Shown here in pieces: positions 54,157 to 64,000 of a stretch of 64,000 nucleotides of DNA. The notes under the pieces were generated by a model that searched no databases, was not told the origin of the DNA, and worked only from the letters and a program-made list of their open reading frames with translations. How positions within the stretch are numbered: position 1 is the stretch's first letter; the number at the start of each line of letters is the position of its first letter. A program made the position numbers and the translations under genes. This DNA comes from Roseateles terrae (GTDB lineage: Bacteria; Pseudomonadota; Gammaproteobacteria; Burkholderiales; Burkholderiaceae_C): assembly GCF_014192155.1 (NCBI RefSeq), contig NZ_JACHXO010000004.1, positions 62,001 through 126,000 of the forward strand. The letters are read 5' to 3'.

Positions 54157-57100
54157 TCAGACCAGCACGCGTTCGATGCCGCCGTTGTTGGCTTGCGCCA
54201 CATAGTCCGGCATCCACTGCTCGCCAAGGATCTGGCGCGCCATCTCCACCACGATGTAGTCCGCTTCCAGCAGCCCGTTCTGCAGGTCGTCGCCGTAGCG
54301 GCTCAAGCCCTGCAGGCAGCTCGGGCAGCTGGTCAGGATCTTCAGGTTCTCCTGTTCACCGACCTTGCCGGTGCCGCGCAGCTGGGCCTCCGCCTTGCGC
54401 AGCTCTTCTTCCTTGCGGAAGCGCACCTGCGTCGAGATATCCGGCCGCGTGACGCCCAGCGTGCCGCTTTCGCCGCAGCAGCGCTCGCTCTTCATCACCT
54501 CGGGCCCGACCAGCGCCTTCACCGTCTTCATCGGATCCTGCAGCTTCATCGGCGAGTGGCAGGGGTCGTGATACAGATAGGCCTGCTTGCCCTGCAGCGT
54601 CACGCCCTTCTCCAGCAGGTATTCGTGGATGTCCACGATGCGGCAGCCGGGGAAGATGTCCTCGAACTTGTAGCCCTGGAGCTGGTCATAACAGGTGCCG
54701 CAGGAGACCACCACCGTCTTGATGTCCAGATAGTTCAGCGTGTTGGCCACGCGGTGGAACAGCACCCGGTTGTCGGTGATGATCTTCTCTGCCTTGTCGA
54801 ACTGGCCGGAACCGCGTTGTGGATAGCCGCAGCACAGATAGCCCGGCGGCAGGACGGTCTGCACACCCGCATGCCAGAGCATGGCCTGCGTCGCCAGACC
54901 CACCTGGCTGAACAGCCGCTCCGAGCCGCAGCCGGGGAAATAGAACACTGCCTCCGCATCCGAGCGCGTCGTGGCCGGGTTGCGGATGATGGGCACGTAG
55001 TTCTTGTCTTCGATGTCCAGCAGCGCCCGCGCTGTCTTCTTGGGCAGGCCACCCGGCAACTTCTTGTTGATGAAGTGGATGACCTGTTCCTTCACCGGGC
55101 CGTTGCCGACGGTCGCCGGCGGCGCCTGGGTCTGCTTGCGCGCCAGGCCGCCCAGCACCCGGTTGGCCATGCGCTGCGCCTTGAAGCCCACGCCCACCAT
55201 GGCGGCACGCGCCACCTTGATGGTCTCGGGATTGGTGGCATTGAGCATGAACATGGCCGCCGCATTGCCGGGCCGGAAGCTCTTCTTGCCCATCTTGCGC
55301 AGCAGGTTGCGCATGTTCATGGTGACGTCGCCGAAGTCGATCTTCACCGGGCAGGGATTCACGCACTTGTGGCAGACGGTGCAGTGGTCCGCCACATCCT
55401 CGAATTCTTCCCAATGCTTGATGGAGACGCCGCGGCGGGTCTGCTCCTCATACAGGAAGGCTTCCACCAGCAGCGAGGTGGCCAGGATCTTGTTGCGCGG
55501 GCTGTAGAGCAGGTTGGCGCGTGGCACATGGGTGGCGCAGACCGGCTTGCACTTGCCGCAGCGCAGGCAGTCCTTGATGGACTCGCTGATGGCACCGATG
55601 TCGCTCTGCTGCATGATCAGCGACTCATGCCCCATCAGCCCGAAGCTGGGCGTGTAGGCATTGGTCAGGTCGGCAAAGGTGGTCTGCGAGCCTGGTGCCG
55701 GGCGCAGCAGCTTGCCCTTGTTGAAGCGGCCTTCCGGATCAACCCTGGCCTTGTAGCTGGCGAAGTTGGCCAGCTCGTCGTCGGTCAGGAATTCCAGCTT
55801 GGTGATGCCGATGCCGTGTTCGCCGGAGATCACGCCGTCCAGCGAGCGGGCCAGCGTCATGATGCGGCCGACCGCCTCATGCGCCGTCTGCAGCATCTCG
55901 TAGTTGTCGGAGTTCACCGGGATGTTGGTGTGCACGTTGCCGTCGCCGGCATGCATGTGCAGCGCCACCCAGACGCGACCGCGCAGCACCTCCTTGTGGA
56001 TGCGCTTGCACTCCGCCAGGATCGGCGCGAAAGCGGCACCGGCGAAGATGTCCTGCAGCGGCTTCAGGATCTGGGTGCGCCAGCTGGCGCGCAGGCTGTA
56101 GTCCTGCAACTGCTCGAAGAAACTGCGGCCTTCGGGCTGCGTCACATCCAGCTGCTGCATCCAGGTGCGCCACAGGATGCCGATCTCGTCCAGCAGGGTC
56201 ATCGCCTGCTGCACCCGGTCTTCCAGCAGTTCGGCGCTCGGGATCTCGCCCGCGTCGTCGCTGCGGCCCAGCGGCAGATGCCCGTTGGCGAAGAAGTCCC
56301 TGAGCGCATCGACCAGCGCCAGCTTGTTGCGCAGCGACAGCTCGATGTTGATTCGCTCGATGCCCAGCGTGTACTCGCCCATGCGTGGCAACGGGATCAC
56401 CACATCCTCGTTCACCTTGAACGCGTTGGTGTGCTTGGAGATGGCTGCGGTGCGCTTGCGGTCGAGCCAGAACTTCTTGCGGGCATCGGCGCTGACGGCG
56501 ATGAAGCCTTCGCCCGAGCGGCCATTGGCCAGACGCACCACTTCGCTGGTGGCACGGGCGACTTCATCGGCATCGTCACCGACGATGTCCCCGATCAGCA
56601 CCATCTTCGGCAGGCCGCCGCGCTTGCTCTTGGTGGCATACCCCACGGCCTTGAGATAGCGGTCGTCCAGATGCTCGAGGCCGGCGAGGATGGCCCCGCC
56701 CGGCTTCTTCATCTCGGCGAACATGAAGTCCTTGATGTCGACGATCGACGGGACGCAGTCCTTGGGATTGCCGAAGAACTCCAGGCAGACGGTGCGCACA
56801 TGCGCCGGCATGCGGTGCACCACCCAGCGGCAGCTGGTGATCAGCCCGTCGCAGCCTTCCTTCTGGATGCCGGGCAGGCCGGCCAGGAACTTGTCGGTGA
56901 CGTCCTTGCCCAGGCCTTCCTTGCGGAAGGTGCGGCCGGGGATGTCCAGGCGCTCCGTGCGCTCGAGCTTCTTGCCGGTGGCGTCGAAGTAGCGCAGCTC
57001 GAAGCTGGCCATCTCCGCATCATGGATCTTGCCGAGGTTGTGCCCGATGCGGTGCACTTCCAGCCACTTGGCTTCCGGCGTCACCATCCGCCAGGAGGCG

Positions 57101-58071
57101 AGGTTGTCCAGCGCAGTGCCCCACAGGACGGCCTTCTTGCCGCCGGCGTTCATGGCCACATTGCCGCCGACGCAGGAAGCTTCCGCCGAGGTCGGGTCCA
57201 CCGCGAAGACAAAGCCGTGCAGCTCGGCCAGGTCCGACACCCGCTGGGTGACCACACCGGCTTCGGTGAAGATGGTGGGCACTTCCCGGTCCATGCCGGG
57301 CAGCACCATCATCTCGACGCCGCGCATGGCTTCGAGTTTTTCGGTGTTGATGACGGCCGTGTTCCAGACCAGCGGCACGGCACCGCCGGTGTAGCCGGTG
57401 CCGCCGCCGCGCGGGATGACGGTCAGGCCCAGTTCGAAGCACCCGGCCACCAAGGCGGCCATCTCGGCTTCGGTGTCGGGGGTGAGCACGACAAACGGAT
57501 ATTCCACCCGCCAGTCGGTGGCATCGGTGACGTGCGCCACCCGCGAGAGGCCGTCGAACTTGACGTTGTCCTTGGCGGTGTGGCGGGCAAACACCTTGGT
57601 GGCCCGCTTGCGCAGTTCGGCCACCTGTTCGAATTGGTGCGAGAAGGCAGCGACGGCCGCTTCGGCAGCGGTGAGCAGCTCACCGACCCAGGCGTCCCGC
57701 TGGGTGTCGTCTTCCGGATGGCGGCGGCGCTGCACTTCCGTCAGGCGATGGCGCAGGGCGCCGATCAGGGCTTCCCGGCGCTTGGGGTTGTCCAGCAGGT
57801 CGTCCTGCAGATACGGGTTGCGCTGCACCACCCAGATGTCGCCCAGCACCTCATACAGCATGCGAGCGGACCGACCGGTCTGGCGCTCGCCACGCAGCTG
57901 GTCCAGCAGTTCCCAGGCGCGGGCGCCCAGCAGCCGCAGCACGATTTCGCGGTCGGAGAAGGAGGTGTAGTTGTAGGGAATCTCGCGCAGCCGCGGGGCG
58001 GGCGCGTGGGTCGGGGTCAGATCGCCGGCCATCGCGGGGTCGGCGGGCATCAGGAGATGCGGTGCATTCAT
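54157..58071 (-). CDS. Giant FAD/4Fe-4S dehydrogenase (D-lactate/glycolate dehydrogenase type fusion)
   Basis: A 1304-residue single-chain enzyme. After a ~150-residue N-terminal region comes a FAD_binding_4 domain ([39 protein letters not shown]), then a FAD-oxidase C-terminal domain ([27 protein letters not shown]). A 4Fe-4S module ([26 protein letters not shown]) and two CCG domains (PGCGSERLF...[18 protein letters not shown]...[15 protein letters not shown]...CCGESGTLG...[13 protein letters not shown]) complete it. It likely oxidises a D-2-hydroxyacid (D-lactate, glycolate or similar) and passes electrons to the quinone pool at the membrane. The substrate cannot be read from sequence. The start at 58071 is inferred; it has no clear ribosome site. 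Confidence 0.9.
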   Translation of the reverse strand: MNAPHLLMPADPAMAGDLTPTHAPAPRLREIPYNYTSFSDREIVLRLLGARAWELLDQLRGERQTGRSARMLYEVLGDIWVVQRNPYLQDDLLDNPKRREALIGALRHRLTEVQRRRHPEDDTQRDAWVGELLTAAEAAVAAFSHQFEQVAELRKRATKVFARHTAKDNVKFDGLSRVAHVTDATDWRVEYPFVVLTPDTEAEMAALVAGCFELGLTVIPRGGGTGYTGGAVPLVWNTAVINTEKLEAMRGVEMMVLPGMDREVPTIFTEAGVVTQRVSDLAELHGFVFAVDPTSAEASCVGGNVAMNAGGKKAVLWGTALDNLASWRMVTPEAKWLEVHRIGHNLGKIHDAEMASFELRYFDATGKKLERTERLDIPGRTFRKEGLGKDVTDKFLAGLPGIQKEGCDGLITSCRWVVHRMPAHVRTVCLEFFGNPKDCVPSIVDIKDFMFAEMKKPGGAILAGLEHLDDRYLKAVGYATKSKRGGLPKMVLIGDIVGDDADEVARATSEVVRLANGRSGEGFIAVSADARKKFWLDRKRTAAISKHTNAFKVNEDVVIPLPRMGEYTLGIERINIELSLRNKLALVDALRDFFANGHLPLGRSDDAGEIPSAELLEDRVQQAMTLLDEIGILWRTWMQQLDVTQPEGRSFFEQLQDYSLRASWRTQILKPLQDIFAGAAFAPILAECKRIHKEVLRGRVWVALHMHAGDGNVHTNIPVNSDNYEMLQTAHEAVGRIMTLARSLDGVISGEHGIGITKLEFLTDDELANFASYKARVDPEGRFNKGKLLRPAPGSQTTFADLTNAYTPSFGLMGHESLIMQQSDIGAISESIKDCLRCGKCKPVCATHVPRANLLYSPRNKILATSLLVEAFLYEEQTRRGVSIKHWEEFEDVADHCTVCHKCVNPCPVKIDFGDVTMNMRNLLRKMGKKSFRPGNAAAMFMLNATNPETIKVARAAMVGVGFKAQRMANRVLGGLARKQTQAPPATVGNGPVKEQVIHFINKKLPGGLPKKTARALLDIEDKNYVPIIRNPATTRSDAEAVFYFPGCGSERLFSQVGLATQAMLWHAGVQTVLPPGYLCCGYPQRGSGQFDKAEKIITDNRVLFHRVANTLNYLDIKTVVVSCGTCYDQLQGYKFEDIFPGCRIVDIHEYLLEKGVTLQGKQAYLYHDPCHSPMKLQDPMKTVKALVGPEVMKSERCCGESGTLGVTRPDISTQVRFRKEEELRKAEAQLRGTGKVGEQENLKILTSCPSCLQGLSRYGDDLQNGLLEADYIVVEMARQILGEQWMPDYVAQANNGGIERVLV

Positions 58072-58462
58072 GGCGGCCAGGTGCGTGAACACCCTGGGTT
58101 GCGGCCCGGCACTCCAGAGAGCAACGGGCCAGGCTGAGACACAGGAAACCGGACGGCGAACCGTGGCCCCGGGGTCGGGCATCGCCCGGACTTTTGGTCC
58201 GCCGGAAGTCTGAGCGCTTCAGTTTCCGGTGTGGCGTTCGCGAAAGGCCTGGATGTGGGCCAGCCCGGGCGGGGCAATGTCCGGAATCGTACCTTAGGGA
58301 CAGAGGGCCGCCGTGGTCCGGGGCCTCTAGACAGGCGCCGGGCAAGGCCATTACGCGCCGGGCCTGACGCCACCCGCCGGCCCCGCTGCCGAGTCCGTTC
58401 GGCCGTCCAGCTGATCTTCGGGTTCCCCCGGGCGTTCGCTGTCCGCAATGCGGTCAGCCGGG

Positions 58463-58480
58463 TCGTGACGGGTGTCACAA
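58463..58480. promoter_or_regulatory. Crp-like site 1 and weak Pho box upstream of ugpB
   Basis: TCGTGACGGGTGTCACAA contains GTGA-N6-TCAC, the arrangement of a Crp/Fnr-type site. GTGTCACAATGTCTTCAT (58472-58489) also partly matches a Pho box (first half TGTCA, second half weak). It lies 66 bases before ATG 58546. Confidence 0.5.
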
Positions 58481-58505
58481 TGTCTTCATAAGCTCTGCGG
58501 CGTCC

Positions 58506-58522
58506 TTGTGACGCCGTCACAA
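58506..58522. promoter_or_regulatory. Perfect palindrome upstream of ugpB
   Basis: TTGTGACG-C-CGTCACAA is a perfect 17-base palindrome with 8-bp arms, 24 bases before ugpB. Its GTGAC/GTCAC core repeats that of site 1, 43 bases apart (about four helical turns). The rest of 58072-58460, between the divergent dehydrogenase gene and this region, holds nothing I recognise. Confidence 0.6.
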
Positions 58523-58545
58523 CATCCTCTGGAGCCTTGGAGACC

Positions 58546-59871
58546 ATGAAGACTTCCCTGCTTGCTGCCACCCCGGCAGCCCTGCTTGCGGCCGCGCTGG
58601 CCGTGTCCCCCCTGGCCGCGCAGGCTCAGACCGAGATCCAATGGTGGCATTCCATGGGTGGCGGTCTGGGCGACTGGGTCAACGACCTCGCCAAGGACTT
58701 CAACGCCAGCCAGAAGGACTACAAGGTGGTGCCGGTCTACAAGGGCGCCTATGACGAGTCCATGGCCGGGGCCATTGCGGCCTTCCGTGCCGGCAATGCG
58801 CCGCATATCCTGCAGGTCTTCGAGGTGGGCACCGCCACGATGATGGCCAGCAAGGGCGCTGTGGTGCCGGTGGGCGAAGTGATGAAGCAGGCCGGCGTCA
58901 AGTTCGACACCGGTGCCTACGTGCCGGCCGTGGCGGGGTATTACACCGCGCCGAACGGCCAGATGCTGAGCTTCCCGTTCAACAGCTCCACCACCGTCCT
59001 GCACTACAACAAGGACGCCTTCAAGGCGGCTGGGCTGGATCCGAACAAGCCGCCGTCGTCCTGGCCGGAAGTGGCCGCCGCGGCCGCCAAGCTCAAGGCC
59101 ACCGGCCACAAGTGCCCCTTCACCACCAGCTGGGTGGGCTGGACGCAACTGGAGAGCTTCTCCGCCTGGCACAACGTGGAATACGCGACCCGCAACAACG
59201 GCTTCGGCGGTCTGGACGCACGCCTGGTGTTCAACTCGCCGCTGCATGTCCGCCACATCGAGAACCTGGCCAACATGGCCAAGCAGGGCCTGTTCGTCTA
59301 CAAGGGCCGCGGCAACACCGCCGATGCCACCTTCGTCTCCGGTGAGTGCGCCATGGAAACCGGCTCCTCGGGCCTGTATGCCAACATCAAGAAGAGCGCC
59401 AAGTTCTCGGCCGGCATCGCGCCGCTGCCCTACTACCCGGACGTGCCCGGCGCGCCGCAGAACACCATCATCGGCGGCGCCAGCCTGTGGGTGATGGCCG
59501 GCAAGAAGCCGCAGGAATACAAGGGCGTGGCCGCCTTCCTGCAATACCTGGCCCGCCCGGAAGTGGCCGCCGAAAGCCACAAGCGCACCGGCTATCTGCC
59601 GGTGACCAAGGCGGCCTATGAGCTGACGGAAAAAAGCGGCTTCTATCAGGCCAATCCCGGCACTGACGTCGCCGTGACCCAGATGATCCGCAAGACCACC
59701 GACAAGAGCCGCGGCGTGCGCCTGGGCAACCTGCCGCAGATCCGCACCCTGGTCGATGAGGAGATGGAGCAGGTCTGGGCCGGTCGCAAGACCGCCAAGC
59801 AGGGGCTGGATGACGCGGTGCGCCGCGGCAACGAGCTGCTCGAACGCTTCCAGAAGTCGGCCAAGCTCTGA
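58546..59871 (+). CDS. ugpB: Glycerol-3-phosphate ABC transporter, substrate-binding protein
   Basis: A 441-residue periplasmic protein with signal peptide ([28 protein letters not shown]). [29 protein letters not shown]...[35 protein letters not shown] is the UgpB core that binds glycerol-3-phosphate and its diesters. GGAG precedes ATG 58546. First gene of ugpBAECQ; its stop overlaps ugpA by one base. Confidence 0.96.
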   Translation: MKTSLLAATPAALLAAALAVSPLAAQAQTEIQWWHSMGGGLGDWVNDLAKDFNASQKDYKVVPVYKGAYDESMAGAIAAFRAGNAPHILQVFEVGTATMMASKGAVVPVGEVMKQAGVKFDTGAYVPAVAGYYTAPNGQMLSFPFNSSTTVLHYNKDAFKAAGLDPNKPPSSWPEVAAAAAKLKATGHKCPFTTSWVGWTQLESFSAWHNVEYATRNNGFGGLDARLVFNSPLHVRHIENLANMAKQGLFVYKGRGNTADATFVSGECAMETGSSGLYANIKKSAKFSAGIAPLPYYPDVPGAPQNTIIGGASLWVMAGKKPQEYKGVAAFLQYLARPEVAAESHKRTGYLPVTKAAYELTEKSGFYQANPGTDVAVTQMIRKTTDKSRGVRLGNLPQIRTLVDEEMEQVWAGRKTAKQGLDDAVRRGNELLERFQKSAKL

Positions 59872-60758
59872 TGAGTCAGGAGAAGCGGGTCGTCTTCCGC
59901 TCCGGATGGCTGCCCTGGGTGCTGCTGGCACCTCAGGCGGTCGTCATCGGCGCGTTCTTCTTCTGGCCGGCCAGCCAGGCGCTGCTGCAGAGCCTGCAAC
60001 AGCAGGATGCCTTCGGGCTGGCGGTGGAGTGGGTGGGGCTGGACAACTTCCGGCGCCTGTTCGAGGACGCAGGGTATCTGGCGTCCTTCCGCACCACCGC
60101 CGTCTTCTCACTGCTGGTGGCCGTGCTGGGGCTGTCGATCTCGCTCCTCCTGGCCACCATGGCCAATCGGGTGGTCCGCGGCGCCACCGTCTACCGCACG
60201 CTGCTGATCTGGCCCTATGCGGTGGCGCCGGCCATTGCCGGGGTGCTGTGGCTGTTCATGTTCGCGCCGTCCATCGGGGTGGTGTCGTATGGGCTGGACC
60301 GGCTGGGCTTCCAGTGGAATCACCTGCTCAATCCCAACCACGCGATGACGCTGGTGGTGGCGGCTGCCGTCTGGAAGCAGATCTCCTACAACTTCCTGTT
60401 CTTCCTGGCCGGGTTGCAGTCCATTCCCCGCTCGCTGCTGGAAGCGGCGGCGATTGACGGTGCCAGCCCCTGGAAGCGCTTCTGGACAATCACCTTCCCG
60501 CTGCTGTCGCCCACCAGCTTCTTCCTGCTGGTGATCAACGTGGTGTATGCCTTCTTCGACACCTTCGGCATCATCGACGCGGCCACCCAGGGCGGCCCCG
60601 GCAAGGACACGGCCATCCTGGTTTACAAGGTGTATTACGACGGCTTCAAGGCCATGGACCTGGGCGGCTCGGCCGCGCAGAGCGTGGTGCTGATGGGCAT
60701 CGTGATCCTGCTGACGGTGATCCAGTTCCGGTTCGTCGAGCGCAAGATCCATTACTGA
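59871..60758 (+). CDS. ugpA: Glycerol-3-phosphate ABC transporter, permease
   Basis: A 295-residue inner-membrane permease with six helices and the conserved EAAxxDGA loop ([24 protein letters not shown]). It forms the channel with UgpE. The start codon overlaps the ugpB stop. Confidence 0.95.
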   Translation: MSQEKRVVFRSGWLPWVLLAPQAVVIGAFFFWPASQALLQSLQQQDAFGLAVEWVGLDNFRRLFEDAGYLASFRTTAVFSLLVAVLGLSISLLLATMANRVVRGATVYRTLLIWPYAVAPAIAGVLWLFMFAPSIGVVSYGLDRLGFQWNHLLNPNHAMTLVVAAAVWKQISYNFLFFLAGLQSIPRSLLEAAAIDGASPWKRFWTITFPLLSPTSFFLLVINVVYAFFDTFGIIDAATQGGPGKDTAILVYKVYYDGFKAMDLGGSAAQSVVLMGIVILLTVIQFRFVERKIHY

Positions 60759-60769
60759 ACGGGTGCCTC

Positions 60770-61621
60770 ATGGTTGAACGCCGACCCGCGCTCACACTGC
60801 TCTCCCACCTGATCCTGGTGCTGGGCGTGATGATCGTGGCCTTCCCCCTGTACATCGCGTTCGTGGCGTCCACCCAGACGGCCGACGCGATCGTCCAGGC
60901 CCCCATGCCGATGGTGCCGGGTGCCCATCTGCTGGAGAACTATCAGGCGGCCCTCACCGGCAGCGGCACCGGCGCGGGTTCGAATGCGCCGGTCTCCCGC
61001 ATGATGTGGGTGAGCCTGGTGTGTGCGGTGCTGATTGCGGTGGGCAAGATCGCGATCTCGCTGCTGTCCGCCTTTGCCATCGTCTACTTCCGCTTTCCGA
61101 TGCGGCAGCTGTTTTTCTGGGCCATCTTCGTGACCCTGATGCTGCCGGTGGAGGTGCGGATCGGGCCGACCTACCAGGTGGTGGCCGATCTGAAGCTGCT
61201 CAACAGCTACGCCGGCCTGACCGTGCCGCTGATTGCATCGGCCACGGCCACCTTCCTCTTCCGGCAGTTCTTCCTGACCGTGCCGGATGAGCTGGTGGAG
61301 GCGGCCCGCATCGACGGTGCCGGGCCGATGCGCTTCTTCCGGGATGTGCTGATGCCGCTGTCCGCCACCAGCATTGCGGCGCTGTTCGTCATTCAGTTCA
61401 TCTACGGCTGGAACCAGTACCTCTGGCCGCTGCTGGTGACCACCGACGAACAGATGTACCCGGTGGTGATCGGCATCAAGCGGATGATCAGCGGCGGCGA
61501 CGCCGCCAATGACTGGAACATCATCATGGCCACCGCCGTGCTCGCGATGATCCCCCCCGCCCTGGTGGTGGTCCTGATGCAGCGATGGTTCGTCAAGGGC
61601 CTGGTCGATACAGAAAAATAA
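60770..61621 (+). CDS. ugpE: Glycerol-3-phosphate ABC transporter, permease
   Basis: A 283-residue permease. Six helices and the ATPase-contact loop [24 protein letters not shown] are clear, and [14 protein letters not shown] is typical of UgpE/MalG-type subunits. It follows ugpA by 11 bases. Confidence 0.95.
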   Translation: MVERRPALTLLSHLILVLGVMIVAFPLYIAFVASTQTADAIVQAPMPMVPGAHLLENYQAALTGSGTGAGSNAPVSRMMWVSLVCAVLIAVGKIAISLLSAFAIVYFRFPMRQLFFWAIFVTLMLPVEVRIGPTYQVVADLKLLNSYAGLTVPLIASATATFLFRQFFLTVPDELVEAARIDGAGPMRFFRDVLMPLSATSIAALFVIQFIYGWNQYLWPLLVTTDEQMYPVVIGIKRMISGGDAANDWNIIMATAVLAMIPPALVVVLMQRWFVKGLVDTEK

Positions 61622-61623
61622 TC

Positions 61624-62772
61624 ATGGCAAGCATTTCCCTGCGTAACGTCGTCAAGCAGTACGGCCATGGGGCCAAGGCGAATCCGGTCATCCACGGTGT
61701 GAACGCCGAGATCCAGGACGGCGAGTTCGTTGTGATCGTCGGACCATCCGGCTGCGGCAAGTCCACGCTGCTGCGGATGGTGGCCGGTCTGGAAGAGATC
61801 AGCGGCGGCGAGATCGCCATCGGCGGCCGCGTCGTCAACGATGTTGAACCGGCCGACCGCGACATCGCGATGGTGTTCCAGAACTATGCGCTCTATCCCC
61901 ACATGAGCGTTTTCGAGAACATGGCCTACGGATTGAAGATCCGCAAGCTGAGGGCCGAGGACATCCAGACGCGGGTGGACAAGGCCGCCCGCATTCTGGA
62001 GCTGGGGCATCTGCTGCAGCGCAAGCCGCGGGAGCTGTCCGGCGGGCAGCGTCAGCGGGTGGCGATGGGCCGCGCCATCGTGCGAGACCCACAGGTATTC
62101 CTGTTCGATGAGCCGCTGTCCAACCTGGATGCCAAGCTGCGGGTGCAGACCCGGCTGGAGATCCAGGGCCTGCACCGCGAGCTGGGCGTCACCGCACTGT
62201 TCGTCACCCACGATCAGGTCGAGGCGATGACGCTGGCACAGCGCATCATCGTGATGAATGCCGGCCGCATGGAGCAGTTCGGCACGCCGGAAGAGGTCTA
62301 CAGCCGTCCGGCGACCACCTTCGTCGCCAGTTTCATCGGCTCACCCGCAATGAACCTGCTGCGCGGCCGTGTGGAAGGTGACCGCTTCGTGATGGGCCAC
62401 ACCTCCCTGCACCTGCCCGCGCCGGCGCCGCGTCAGGGCGAGCTGGTGATGGGCCTGCGGCCGGAACATGCGGTGCCGCTGACGGGCGGTGCGGGGCAGA
62501 GCGAGTCGCCGCATTCCACCGCCTGGCCGCTGCGGGTCGAGTTTGTGGAAATGCTGGGCGCCGAGCGTCTGGTGTACGGGCATCTGGGCGGCGCACCGCA
62601 TGCGGCGGACCGGCCGGCCGGCCATCGCAGCGCCAGCGATCCCAATGCCTTCACCCTGCGCATCGCAGGAATCGACCATCCGCCCCATCCCGGTGATACC
62701 GTCTGGTTGCAGGCGCCGGCCGTCCGCCTGCACTGGTTTGACGCCACGAGCGGCCAGCGTGTGGAGGAATGA
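61624..62772 (+). CDS. ugpC: Glycerol-3-phosphate ABC transporter, ATP-binding protein
   Basis: A 382-residue ATPase. Walker [10 protein letters not shown] (near residues 41-49), Q-loop [10 protein letters not shown], signature [19 protein letters not shown] and Walker [17 protein letters not shown] are intact. The C-terminal TOBE region is slightly longer than usual, with an insertion around [17 protein letters not shown] 61624 lies two bases after the ugpE stop. Confidence 0.96.
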   Translation: MASISLRNVVKQYGHGAKANPVIHGVNAEIQDGEFVVIVGPSGCGKSTLLRMVAGLEEISGGEIAIGGRVVNDVEPADRDIAMVFQNYALYPHMSVFENMAYGLKIRKLRAEDIQTRVDKAARILELGHLLQRKPRELSGGQRQRVAMGRAIVRDPQVFLFDEPLSNLDAKLRVQTRLEIQGLHRELGVTALFVTHDQVEAMTLAQRIIVMNAGRMEQFGTPEEVYSRPATTFVASFIGSPAMNLLRGRVEGDRFVMGHTSLHLPAPAPRQGELVMGLRPEHAVPLTGGAGQSESPHSTAWPLRVEFVEMLGAERLVYGHLGGAPHAADRPAGHRSASDPNAFTLRIAGIDHPPHPGDTVWLQAPAVRLHWFDATSGQRVEE

Positions 62773-62775
62773 CGC

Positions 62776-63528
62776 ATGGATGCCCATCCCTGGCCCTGGT
62801 CCCTGCCCTTCTGGATTGCCCATCGCGGCGCCGGCAAACTGGCGCCGGAGAACACCCTCGCGGCCTTTCGCGAAGGGGCGCGGCATGGGTATCGGGCCTT
62901 CGAGTGCGATGTGAAGCTGGCGGCGGACGGCGTGCCCTTCCTGCTGCATGACGCCACGCTGGACCGCACCACTTCAGCGCGGGGGCGCGCGTCCGACCGC
63001 CCCTGGGCCGAGCTGTCGCGGCTGGACGCCGGGCGCTGGCACAGCCGGGCGTATGCCGGTGAGCCTCCGGCGAGCCTGGAGGCCATTGCGGCCTTCGTGC
63101 GGGTGAATCAGCATGCGCTGAACATCGAGATCAAGCCGACGCCCGGGGATGAGCGACGGACCGGTCAGGTCGTCGGGCAGGAAGTGCTGCGGCTGTGGAA
63201 GGATGCAGCGACGGTGTCGCTGCTGTTCAGCAGCTTCGAGCCGGAGGCGCTGCGGGGTGCGCAGGAGACGGCGCCCCAGGTGCCGCGGGCGCTGCTGCTG
63301 GACAAGCTGACGCCGGACTGGCTGGCGACCGCGCAAGGGCTGGACTGCCGCGCGGTGGTGACCCACTACGCGCTGATGGATCAAGCCCTGGTGGCCCAGC
63401 TGCACAAGCTCGGCATGAAGGCGCTGGTCTATACCGTCAACGATGCGGCCACCGCGCAGTGGCTGATCGGCAATGGGGTGGACGGCATCATCACCGATGC
63501 GGTGGATCGATTCAGCCCGATTGCTTGA
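62776..63528 (+). CDS. ugpQ: Glycerophosphodiester phosphodiesterase
   Basis: A 250-residue cytoplasmic GDPD. IAHRGAGKLAPENTLAAFREGARHGYRAFECDVKLAADGVPFLLHDATLDRTT carries the catalytic His, Glu and Asp ligands. It hydrolyses glycerophosphodiesters brought in by UgpBAEC to glycerol-3-phosphate. GGAGG eight bases before ATG 62776. Last gene of the operon. Confidence 0.95.
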   Translation: MDAHPWPWSLPFWIAHRGAGKLAPENTLAAFREGARHGYRAFECDVKLAADGVPFLLHDATLDRTTSARGRASDRPWAELSRLDAGRWHSRAYAGEPPASLEAIAAFVRVNQHALNIEIKPTPGDERRTGQVVGQEVLRLWKDAATVSLLFSSFEPEALRGAQETAPQVPRALLLDKLTPDWLATAQGLDCRAVVTHYALMDQALVAQLHKLGMKALVYTVNDAATAQWLIGNGVDGIITDAVDRFSPIA

Positions 63529-63566
63529 TCAGCGTGCTGGGTCGGGTTGATTGAGGGTTGCTTGGG

Positions 63567-63610
63567 CGTCGTTTGAGCGTCGTTTGAGCGTCGTTTGAGC
63601 GTTGCTTGAG
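63567..63610. repeat. 11-bp tandem repeat after ugpQ
   Basis: Three perfect copies of CGTCGTTTGAG, then the variant CGTTGCTTGAG. The period is close to one DNA helical turn. The gap 63529-63726 otherwise contains a diverged copy of the end of the acetyltransferase gene (63677-63710). No clear terminator for ugp is seen. Confidence 0.85.
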
Positions 63611-63726
63611 GCAGCTTGAGGCTTGATCGAGTGGGTCGTTCGCACGGGCCGTTTGAGCGCGCCCCTGCAACAGCGGAACCATCCCGTCCCAGCGACGGGT
63701 CGCGCCGCTCAGCCACTGCGAAACCA

Positions 63727-64000
63727 TCACCGTCCCAGCGACGGATTGCGCAGCTCGTCCAGCGACACCATGCCGTAGATGCTGGTGTGGCAGGGCACGG
63801 CGTTCACATCCAGCATGTCATTGCGCAGCGTGCCTTCCAGCACGAACCCGCAGCGCTCCGCTACAGCGCGGCTGGGCAGGTTGCGGGCATCGGTGCGGAT
63901 CTCCACCCGCAAGGCCCTGAGCTGCGTAAAGGCCATCCGCGCCAGCGCATGAACCGCCTCGCTGGCCAGCCCACGACCGGTCGCGTCCGGCGCCAGCCAA
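63727..64000 (-). CDS. GNAT acetyltransferase, C-terminal part
   Basis: The 3' 90 codons of a gene that starts beyond the right edge. GRGLASEAVHALARMAF is the acetyl-CoA-binding motif, and LRVEIRTDARNLPSRAVAERCGFVLEGTLRND is the RimJ/RimL-type C-terminal block. It would acetylate an amine or protein N-terminus. The stop lies within a short duplicated sequence shared with the intergenic region to its left. It converges on ugpQ. Confidence 0.85.
   Translation of the reverse strand, partial: WLAPDATGRGLASEAVHALARMAFTQLRALRVEIRTDARNLPSRAVAERCGFVLEGTLRNDMLDVNAVPCHTSIYGMVSLDELRNPSLGR

Noticed and set aside
54193-58137. 1314-codon open frame antisense to the FAD/Fe-S dehydrogenase
   Set aside because: Shadow frame typical of high GC; sense frame has complete FAD, 4Fe-4S and CCG motifs.
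58472-58489. Strong Pho box before ugpB
   Set aside because: Only the first half site is good and no -10 lies at the right spacing, so I list it as weak rather than as a firm PhoB site.

Overview
This is a GC-rich window from a bacterial chromosome, packed almost wall to wall with genes. Gene content points to a betaproteobacterium of the order Burkholderiales, probably near Roseateles/Mitsuaria. The pointers are Bug-type periplasmic binding proteins, a fused FAD/4Fe-4S dehydrogenase of about 1300 residues, an LRR-kinase fusion and oleate hydratase. That placement is inference from family content; no rRNA is present. No prophage, insertion sequence, integrase or CRISPR array is visible.

Layout. 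1-7.4 kb: a Cdd1-like helix-hairpin-helix protein, a tricorn-type S41 protease, a 50-residue lysine-rich protein, then a TPP riboswitch upstream of a TonB-dependent receptor, and two tRNA-Asn genes with a terminator. 7.6-20 kb: mostly poorly characterised exported proteins, plus an LRR-kinase fusion, a PKD-repeat lipoprotein, an M15 peptidase, an acetyltransferase, a YjdM/PhnA zinc-ribbon protein and a Cys/Gly-rich protein behind a near-consensus Pho box. 20-32 kb: oleate hydratase, a chemotaxis receptor, small unknowns, a HAD hydrolase, an acyltransferase, a second TonB receptor and a membrane-anchored cold-shock-domain protein.

32-44 kb is a purine uptake and catabolism locus. A guanine deaminase, an ABC ATPase, two permeases and a BMP-type binding lipoprotein lie on the minus strand. 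A LysR regulator also lies on the minus strand and is divergent from xdhA-xdhB on the plus strand. Together they could import purines or nucleosides, deaminate guanine to xanthine and oxidise xanthine to urate.

44-54 kb holds an HDOD protein, a Crp/Fnr regulator and a complete D-glucarate catabolic cluster on one strand: a GntR/FadR-type regulator, a Bug binding protein, glucarate dehydratase (gudD), a second Bug protein, the aldolase (garL), tartronate semialdehyde reductase (garR) and a MOFRL-type glycerate kinase. The route is glucarate to 5-keto-4-deoxyglucarate, then pyruvate plus tartronate semialdehyde, then glycerate, then 2-phosphoglycerate. 54-58 kb is one giant FAD/Fe-S dehydrogenase gene. 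58.5-63.5 kb is a tight ugpBAECQ operon for glycerol-3-phosphate or glycerophosphodiester uptake. The right edge cuts a GNAT acetyltransferase.

Most notable observations: a TPP riboswitch whose P4-P5 junction appears to carry two extra hairpins, with the downstream start codon buried in a further 8-bp hairpin; a PhoB-type promoter in front of an uncharacterised Cys-rich protein; two tRNA-Asn copies differing by one compensatory acceptor pair; paired GTGAC/GTCAC sites before ugpB; a hairpin holding the ribosome-binding site of the chemotaxis receptor; and several 7-, 11- and 12-bp tandem arrays between genes.
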